A stretch of DNA of 64,000 nt. Origin: an uncultured Prevotellaceae bacterium (GTDB taxonomy: Bacteria; Bacteroidota; Bacteroidia; Bacteroidales; Bacteroidaceae). Under the pieces are notes generated by a model. It did not search any database. It saw nothing but the letters and a program-made list of their open reading frames with translations, and was not told the origin of the DNA. This document shows, one piece after another, positions 59,254-64,000 of the stretch. The stretch covers positions 1 to 64,000 of the forward strand of contig CACYME010000010.1 of the NCBI GenBank assembly GCA_902775475.1. The letters run 5' to 3'. The position numbers and the translations under genes were made by a program. The first letter of the stretch is position 1. Each line of letters starts with the position of its first letter.

Positions 59254-59330
59254 AGAAATGAGAAATGAATAGACTTGCTGCGATTTACTTCGCGGTTTTT
59301 TCGCCTTGAGTCTATTCATTTCTCATTTCT
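59254..59330. repeat. R3 heptad-arm hairpin downstream of GH51
   Basis: Perfect 22-bp inverted arms: AGAAATG twice then AATAGACT (59254-59275), complement at 59309-59330, 33-nt loop. It ends one base from the GH51 stop codon and could end that transcript. Geometry matches the element inside the epimerase gene. Confidence 0.88.
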
Positions 59331-59331
59331 T

Positions 59332-61878
59332 CTATAGCGTGATGACTCGCATGGAGTAGGGAGGCAGCGTGGTGGGGCTGCTGGTGCTGATGACCTCGGT
59401 GCGAGCGTGCTGGTCCTCGACGTTGACGCCGGTGAACTGCTGGCACTCCACGGTGGCAGGCAGCTGCAGTCCGCTGAGGCTGAGGTGGAGCGTGGCGGGC
59501 AGCGCGTTGATGAGCTTCAGGTAGCGACGGCCTGTCTTCGAGTCGATGACGAGGCTGGCCCCCACGCGATGGCGCAGGGCCTGGTCGATGGTGAGCTGCG
59601 AAGTGACGTAGCGGTCGCCGCTGTTCACCGAGAAGAGGCGCTGTACCTCGTAGGCCGGTGTGGTGCGCACGGTGGTGTTGGAGAAGTAGATCATGTCGGG
59701 GTTCCAGTTCGAGTGGCCGTCCTTGCAGAGCATCGGTGCATAGCTGGTCATCTCAACGATGTCGCCGTTGCGCTCGATGTCAGTAAGGTAGAGGGCCTCG
59801 GCCAGCGCCGTCTCCAGGTTGGGGCGCTTCACGTTCGTGCTGGCGGCCCATTCGCCGAGGTAAACCTTGGCTGGTTGAGGGTTGAGAGTTGAGGGTTGAG
59901 GGTAATTGTCGTAGTAGTCGCGGTGGTGCATGAACCAGCCCGTGGACTCGTAGTAGTGTTCGTCGACCATGTACTGCAGGTCGGGATGACGGCGGGTGAA
60001 GTCCCAGCCCTCTATGTAGTCGGCGCTGGGCGTGTGGAAGGGTCCCACAGTGCCGCAGACCTTGATGTCGGGGTACTTCTCGCGGATGGCACGGGCAATC
60101 ATCTCGTAGCGCTCCTCAAAGACAGTGCCGATGATGTCCTCGTTGCCGATGCCGATGTACTTCAGGTTGAAGGGTGCGGGATGGCCGGCGTCGGCACGCA
60201 TCCTGGCCCAGGGCGACGTGGCGGGGTCGCCGTTGGCCCAGTCAATCATGTCGAGCAGCTCCTGGATGTATGCCGGCATCTCATCCATGGGGATGCCCCC
60301 CTGCTGTCCGCCGATGCCCTCGGCGTTGTTGGCCGAGTTCTGGCAGGGCACGCCAGCAGCCAGCACGGGCAGCGGCTCGGCACCGATGTCCTCACAGAAG
60401 AGGAAGTACTCGTAGAAGCCCAGTCCGCGCGTCTGGTGATAGTGCCAGATGTTGAAGTCGGGCTTGCGCTCCCAGAGCGGTCCCACGGTGTGCTGCCAGT
60501 GGTAGATGTTCTCCAGCCCCTGTCCGTGGCTCATGCAGCCGCCGGGGAAGCGCACGAACTTAGGCTGCAGGGCAGCGATGGTCTCGGCCAGGTCGCGGCG
60601 CAGTCCGTTCTTGCGGTTCTTGAAGGTCTTCTGCGGGAAGAGGCTCACCATGTCGATGGCGGCCTGCTGCTGCCCCTCAGGCACGATGACCAGACGGCTG
60701 TTCTTCATGGCCTTGTCGTTCTGCCCGTCGGCCTTGGGGAGGCGGCCCACCTTGAGCACCGCGTCGTACTTCTTCCAGTCGGCAGACTGCGCCTTCACCT
60801 TCGTCTGGGCCAGCAGCAGGCCGTTGGCGGCCACCAGCTGCACCGTGAACTGCTTCGTGCCCCTGACGAAGATGCTGAAATCGTAGGCCTCGCCCATCGT
60901 GACGGCGATGCCGTCCCATCCCTCGTTCCATAGCGTGTCGCTGGCGATGAGGGCGTAGTGCGGGTTGTTGGGGTGCAGGGGCTGGTCGGTGGCAATCTCG
61001 ATGGGGCGGGGCGAGTGCCAGGCGGTGGTGGCGCTCCACTCGCAGCGGTCCTTCGGGCCGTATTCGAAGTCGCGGTTCTGTATGAGCTCGGCATAGAGCC
61101 CACCGTCGGCGGCATAGCTGATGTCCTCGAAGAAGATGCCGATGAGCTGGTCGCTGATGGGCTTCTGGCGGCTCATGTCGATGCTGAGCGATGCCTCGAC
61201 GGTCGATGGAATGGCCGAAAAACGCGTTTTGTCGTCGTGCATGCGCTCGCTGCTCAGCCGGTTGTCCTCGGCCCGGTCGGCAAAGAACTGGCGGACGCGG
61301 GCCATCTCCTGGTCGGAGAGCTCGAACACCTGTCCCTCAACGGACTTTCCTCCAATCCTGACGTGGTGCATGACGGGCTGCGAGCTCCAGGAGCTGACGG
61401 GCTCGGCGGCCGAGAAATGACGGAAGTCGGCGCTGCCCTTCACCCGGTAGTAGGCACCGTTGGAACGATAGACAATGTCAAAGCCGTCGCCCGACAGATA
61501 GACGAAGGGCGAGAGGCAGTTGCGGGTCTGCACACGGGGATAGTCCTGCGGTCGCCAGGTGACGAGGTCGCGGCTGTAGGCAGCGGCAAAGAGCGGCGAG
61601 CGGTCGTTCACCTGGAACACCAGCCGCCAGGAGCCGTCGTCGGCCCGGCAGAGCGAGGGGTGGTGCATGCGCTTCTCGGCCCCCCATGTGCCGTAGTCGC
61701 TGGAGCAGAGCTGCCCCAGATGCTGCCACGTGCCGCCGACGTCCTGCACGGCAACGTGCAGGCCCTGGCCTGCATCGGGCGAATAGATAAAGACGGTGTT
61801 GGTGCTCTGTTGGGCCAGAGCGGCCGCACTCACGATGAATGCAGCGCAGAATCCCCAAAAACGTGAAGAAATGTGCAT
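59332..61878 (-). CDS. GH51-type alpha-L-arabinofuranosidase with N-terminal GH43-like segment
   Basis: Releases arabinofuranosyl side chains from arabinan or arabinoxylan. 848 residues from the ATG at 61878, which starts a signal peptide (MHISSRFWGF to ALAQ). Residues about 25-185 resemble part of a five-bladed GH43-like propeller (TWGAEKRMHHPSLCRADDGS, YSRDLVTWRPQDYP), a fusion seen in some Bacteroidota enzymes. From about 225 comes the GH51 region: IFFEDISYAADGGLYAELIQN, FVRFPGGCMSHG, the acid/base Glu580 in IGIGNED, the nucleophile Glu640 in VDEHYYES, and the C-terminal beta domain. Residues about 660-670 (PQPSTLNPQPA) come from four GGTTGAG heptads inserted at 59873-59900. Divergent from the GH28 gene. 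Confidence 0.9.
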   Translation of the reverse strand: MHISSRFWGFCAAFIVSAAALAQQSTNTVFIYSPDAGQGLHVAVQDVGGTWQHLGQLCSSDYGTWGAEKRMHHPSLCRADDGSWRLVFQVNDRSPLFAAAYSRDLVTWRPQDYPRVQTRNCLSPFVYLSGDGFDIVYRSNGAYYRVKGSADFRHFSAAEPVSSWSSQPVMHHVRIGGKSVEGQVFELSDQEMARVRQFFADRAEDNRLSSERMHDDKTRFSAIPSTVEASLSIDMSRQKPISDQLIGIFFEDISYAADGGLYAELIQNRDFEYGPKDRCEWSATTAWHSPRPIEIATDQPLHPNNPHYALIASDTLWNEGWDGIAVTMGEAYDFSIFVRGTKQFTVQLVAANGLLLAQTKVKAQSADWKKYDAVLKVGRLPKADGQNDKAMKNSRLVIVPEGQQQAAIDMVSLFPQKTFKNRKNGLRRDLAETIAALQPKFVRFPGGCMSHGQGLENIYHWQHTVGPLWERKPDFNIWHYHQTRGLGFYEYFLFCEDIGAEPLPVLAAGVPCQNSANNAEGIGGQQGGIPMDEMPAYIQELLDMIDWANGDPATSPWARMRADAGHPAPFNLKYIGIGNEDIIGTVFEERYEMIARAIREKYPDIKVCGTVGPFHTPSADYIEGWDFTRRHPDLQYMVDEHYYESTGWFMHHRDYYDNYPQPSTLNPQPAKVYLGEWAASTNVKRPNLETALAEALYLTDIERNGDIVEMTSYAPMLCKDGHSNWNPDMIYFSNTTVRTTPAYEVQRLFSVNSGDRYVTSQLTIDQALRHRVGASLVIDSKTGRRYLKLINALPATLHLSLSGLQLPATVECQQFTGVNVEDQHARTEVISTSSPTTLPPYSMRVITL
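59873..59900. repeat. Heptad array (GGTTGAG)4 inside the GH51 gene
   Basis: Four contiguous 7-mers GGTTGAG, GGTTGAG, AGTTGAG, GGTTGAG. The 28 bases contribute a Pro/Asn/Gln/Ser/Thr segment on the protein between HRDYYDNY and KVYLGEW, where a short turn would be expected. Confidence 0.85.
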
Positions 61879-61908
61879 AATAAAGTAGTTGTTTTGGTTA
61901 TCTGTTCG

Positions 61909-61916
61909 CAAAGGTA
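61909..61916 (-). promoter_or_regulatory. -7 box of GH51
   Basis: TACCTTTG followed by CG on the minus strand, 30 bases upstream of the ATG at 61878. Confidence 0.75.
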
Positions 61917-61935
61917 CAAAAATATTTGAAAATAG

Positions 61936-61967
61936 TTGGTTTTTTCCAAAAAAAATGCTTAACTTTG
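61936..61967 (+). promoter_or_regulatory. Promoter of the GH28/susC operon
   Basis: TTGG (61936-61939), a 20-bp spacer, and TAACTTTG (61960-61967), 30 bases before the GH28 ATG. It is divergent from the GH51 promoter, so both could share a regulator. Confidence 0.7.
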
Positions 61968-61997
61968 CCGCCAGCAACTAATGCTAACTGCTAAACC

Positions 61998-63479
61998 ATG
62001 AATAATAAGAAGCTCTTTTGGGCGTTTTTTTTGTTATGCTCTGTTTTGACCGTCCGTGCCCAGGCGGTCTATAATGTACTTGACTTTGGAGCTAAAGGCG
62101 ACGGCCAGACCGACGATGCCGCTGCGCTGCAGAAGGCCATCGACCGCTGTTCGCAGGAGGGCGGTGGCCGCGTGCTGCTGCCCCGCATGCACACTTTCCT
62201 GGCCGGTCCGGTGGAGCTGAAGAGCAATGTGGAGCTGCACTTGGAGAGCACCGCCACGCTGCTCTGCAACCCCGACGAGAGCATCTACACGCTGAGTGCC
62301 TTCGGCGAGAACCGTGGCGAGGGCATGATGTGGCTGTGGGCCAAGGGTGCCCGCAACCTGAGCATCACCGGCCGCGGCACCATCCACGGCAACGGCATCA
62401 AGTTCATGGGGCAGGAGCTTTCTGATTCCTACGAGCTGAAAGAGTTGAGGGTTAAGAGTTCAGTGTTGAGTGACGTTAGTTCTGCTGATGAAGCAAAGCC
62501 TCTCAACGCTCAGCAGGTAGAAGACCCGCGTCCCCACGTGCTGACGCTCATCGGCTGCGACAACCTGCTCATCCGCGACGTCACCATCATGGAGGGCGCC
62601 TACTGGACGGTGCACCTCGTGGGCTGCAACGTGGCCAACATCGACGGCATCAACCTGCTGAACAACCTGAAGATCCGTAATGGCGACGGCATCGACCTGG
62701 ACCACTCGAAGAACGTGCGCATCTCGAACTGCCACATCACCTCGGGCGACGACTGCATCTGCCTGAAGAACCGCCGCGAATATGCCGAGTATGGGGCCTG
62801 CCACGACATCGTGGTCACCAACTGCACGCTCTCCTCACGCTCATGCGCCATCAAGCTGGGCAGCGAGAACATGGACAATATATATAATGTGTTGTTCGAC
62901 AACTGCATCATCACCGGCTCGAACCGTGGACTGGGCATTCAGAACCGCGACGAGGGAACCATCACCGACGTCACCTTCTCGAACATCATGATGGACCTGC
63001 AGCTGTGGAGCGACGTGTGGTGGGGCAAGGCCGAGCCTATCTACGTGACCAGCTATCCCCGTGCCGACGGCAACCACAAGGATGCCAACTGGCGCTTCCC
63101 CAAGGGCGAGACGCAGGGCCGCTGCGGCGCCGTGAGCCGCATCGTGTTCAGCAACATCCAGGCCACCAGCGAGAACGGCTGCTTCATAGGCGGCGAGACG
63201 GAGGAGAAGGTGACCGACGTGACGCTGCAGAACGTGACGCTGAACCTGCGCCGGCAGACCACCTACCCCAACGGCATCTACGACCGCCGGCCCTGCAAGG
63301 GCGAGGGCTTCGTCAGCGACCGCCTCTACGGCATCTACATCGAGCAGGCTACGGGCGTGAAGATTGAGGGCCTGACGGTGAACGACTACCTGATGAACTT
63401 CGCCGGCAAGGTGAAGTATCCCGACAAGACGCTCAACCCCGTGAAGCGACTGAAGAACTTTATTAATCAAAACAAATAG
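61998..63479 (+). CDS. GH28 family polygalacturonase-like enzyme
   Basis: A secreted right-handed beta-helix hydrolase of 493 residues acting on pectin (homogalacturonan or rhamnogalacturonan). Signal peptide 1-21 (ending VRAQA). The start VYNVLDFGAKGDGQTDDAAALQKAI and the catalytic region NGDGIDLD (228-235) with SGDDCICLK (249-257) carry the family Asp residues. The downstream segment SSRSCAIKLGSE replaces the His-containing GHG motif of fungal endo-enzymes, as in many bacterial exo-type GH28s. Residues about 145-172 (ELKELRVKSSVLSDVSSADE, continuing) are encoded by GTTGAG-rich repeats and look like a small in-frame insertion (62445-62515). It begins a transcript continuing into a new susC. 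Confidence 0.92.
   Translation: MNNKKLFWAFFLLCSVLTVRAQAVYNVLDFGAKGDGQTDDAAALQKAIDRCSQEGGGRVLLPRMHTFLAGPVELKSNVELHLESTATLLCNPDESIYTLSAFGENRGEGMMWLWAKGARNLSITGRGTIHGNGIKFMGQELSDSYELKELRVKSSVLSDVSSADEAKPLNAQQVEDPRPHVLTLIGCDNLLIRDVTIMEGAYWTVHLVGCNVANIDGINLLNNLKIRNGDGIDLDHSKNVRISNCHITSGDDCICLKNRREYAEYGACHDIVVTNCTLSSRSCAIKLGSENMDNIYNVLFDNCIITGSNRGLGIQNRDEGTITDVTFSNIMMDLQLWSDVWWGKAEPIYVTSYPRADGNHKDANWRFPKGETQGRCGAVSRIVFSNIQATSENGCFIGGETEEKVTDVTLQNVTLNLRRQTTYPNGIYDRRPCKGEGFVSDRLYGIYIEQATGVKIEGLTVNDYLMNFAGKVKYPDKTLNPVKRLKNFINQNK
62445..62515. repeat. Probable repeat-derived insertion in the GH28 gene
   Basis: AGTTGAGGGTTAAGAGTT and CAGTGTTGAGTGA on the left, CTCTCAACGCTCAG on the right: degenerate heptads in opposing orientation around about 30 bases, in frame. 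Confidence 0.6.
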
Positions 63480-63494
63480 TAACAACCAAAAAGA

Positions 63495-64000
63495 ATGATT
63501 ATGCGTAACGTGAAAGAAACATTCGGCCGCATGCTCGTGCTGGCTCTGCTCCTGACGGTCTCCGCCGCTGCCTGGGCACAGCAACGCATCAGCGGCACAG
63601 TGAGAGACGGTAAGGGTGAGGCCCTTATCGGCGTGAGCGTGAAACAGGCCGGCACGCAGAACGGCGTGACGACTAACGTCGACGGTCAGTTCACACTCAC
63701 CGTCCCACAGGGCGCCAACCTGGAGTTCACCTACATCGGCTACAACAGTCAGACGCTGCGTGCACAGAACGGCATGGTGGTCACCATGCGTGAGGACAAC
63801 CAGCTGCTCGACGAGGTGGTCGTCGTGGGCTATGGCACCATGCGCCGCAAGGACGTCACCAGCTCTATCACCACGGTGAAAGCCGACGACCTGAACAAGG
63901 GCGTATATACCACTCCCGCTGAGCTGCTTCAAGGCAAGGTGCCTGGACTTACCATCACGAACACGAACGACCCTAACGGCTCAGGAAGCATCTCGCTGCG
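63495..64000 (+). CDS. SusC-like TonB-dependent transporter (partial, runs off the window)
   Basis: The first 168 residues of a second SusC homologue; no stop codon before the window ends. Signal peptide (MRNVKETFGRMLVLALLLTV, ending AWAQ), carboxypeptidase-regulatory-like domain (ISGTVRDGKGEALIGVSVKQ, FTYIGYNSQ), the SusC motif LLDEVVVVGYGTMRRKDVTSS, and the beginning of the plug (AELLQGKVPGLTITN). Start is ATG 63495 or the in-frame ATG two codons later (63501). It follows GH28 by 15 bases, so this is the transporter of a pectin/arabinan locus. A susD should follow beyond the edge. Confidence 0.93.
   Translation, partial: MIMRNVKETFGRMLVLALLLTVSAAAWAQQRISGTVRDGKGEALIGVSVKQAGTQNGVTTNVDGQFTLTVPQGANLEFTYIGYNSQTLRAQNGMVVTMREDNQLLDEVVVVGYGTMRRKDVTSSITTVKADDLNKGVYTTPAELLQGKVPGLTITNTNDPNGSGSISL

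Overview
The window reads as chromosomal DNA of a Prevotellaceae-type Bacteroidota (Prevotella/Segatella/Xylanibacter-like; inferred). It has SusC/SusD pairs and many lipoproteins with CG/CE-type lipoboxes. Promoters carry the Bacteroidota -7 box TAnnTTTG with an upstream TTTG. Genes are GC-rich and the gaps between them are very AT-rich. No transposase, phage gene, CRISPR array or rRNA was seen; there is one tRNA (Gln-UUG).

Layout. 0.1-2.6 kb: lipoprotein, ECF sigma factor and an anti-sigma/outer-membrane-barrel partner. 3.2-7.6 kb: a lipoprotein type I pullulanase and a PL11 rhamnogalacturonan lyase. 7.6-18.3 kb: an MG2-type surface protein, a lipoprotein, mutY, an S41 protease, a radical SAM protein, and a DUF2207/LemA pair. 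18.5-23 kb: a housekeeping run ftsX-DUF3098-uppP-truB-queA-folK, then convergent rpsO. 24.8-38.8 kb: a mannan utilisation locus with susC, susD, two surface glycan-binding proteins, GH26, GH5 and an opposing GH5_7. 38.9-40.6 kb: tRNA-Gln and an AGCS symporter. 41.3-50.0 kb: the second half of the mannan pathway (CE7 esterase, GH26, GH130, GPH transporter, AGE-family 2-epimerase, GH36). 50.7-58.6 kb: M20 deacylase, EnvC-like protein, DUF4292 lipoprotein, TPR protein, dut, a zeta-toxin-like pair and dgt. 59.3-64 kb: GH51, GH28 and the start of another susC, a pectin/arabinan locus that runs off the edge.

The two mannan blocks make a coherent pathway. Surface mannanases cut (galacto/gluco)mannan and SusCD imports the fragments. 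CE7, GH36 and GH26 trim them in the periplasm, and GPH carries mannobiose inward. The epimerase makes mannosyl-glucose and GH130 phosphorolyses it to mannose-1-phosphate and glucose. No dedicated regulator lies in or beside these blocks.

The most unusual content is non-coding. (i) R1 is a roughly 400-bp intergenic element present five times in 64 kb, in both orientations. It has a conserved 11-13 bp stem and a second hairpin TGCACA-N13-TGTGCA whose loop is always exactly 13 nt but differs in sequence in every copy. (ii) R2 is a GC-rich palindromic element present twice. (iii) Hairpins with heptanucleotide-repeat arms (22-bp arms, 32-33 nt loop) and simple 7-8-mer arrays sit at gene borders and also inside coding genes, in frame. 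(iv) Some promoters share their entire -33/-7 spacer sequence, and one divergent promoter pair is a near-perfect mirror image.
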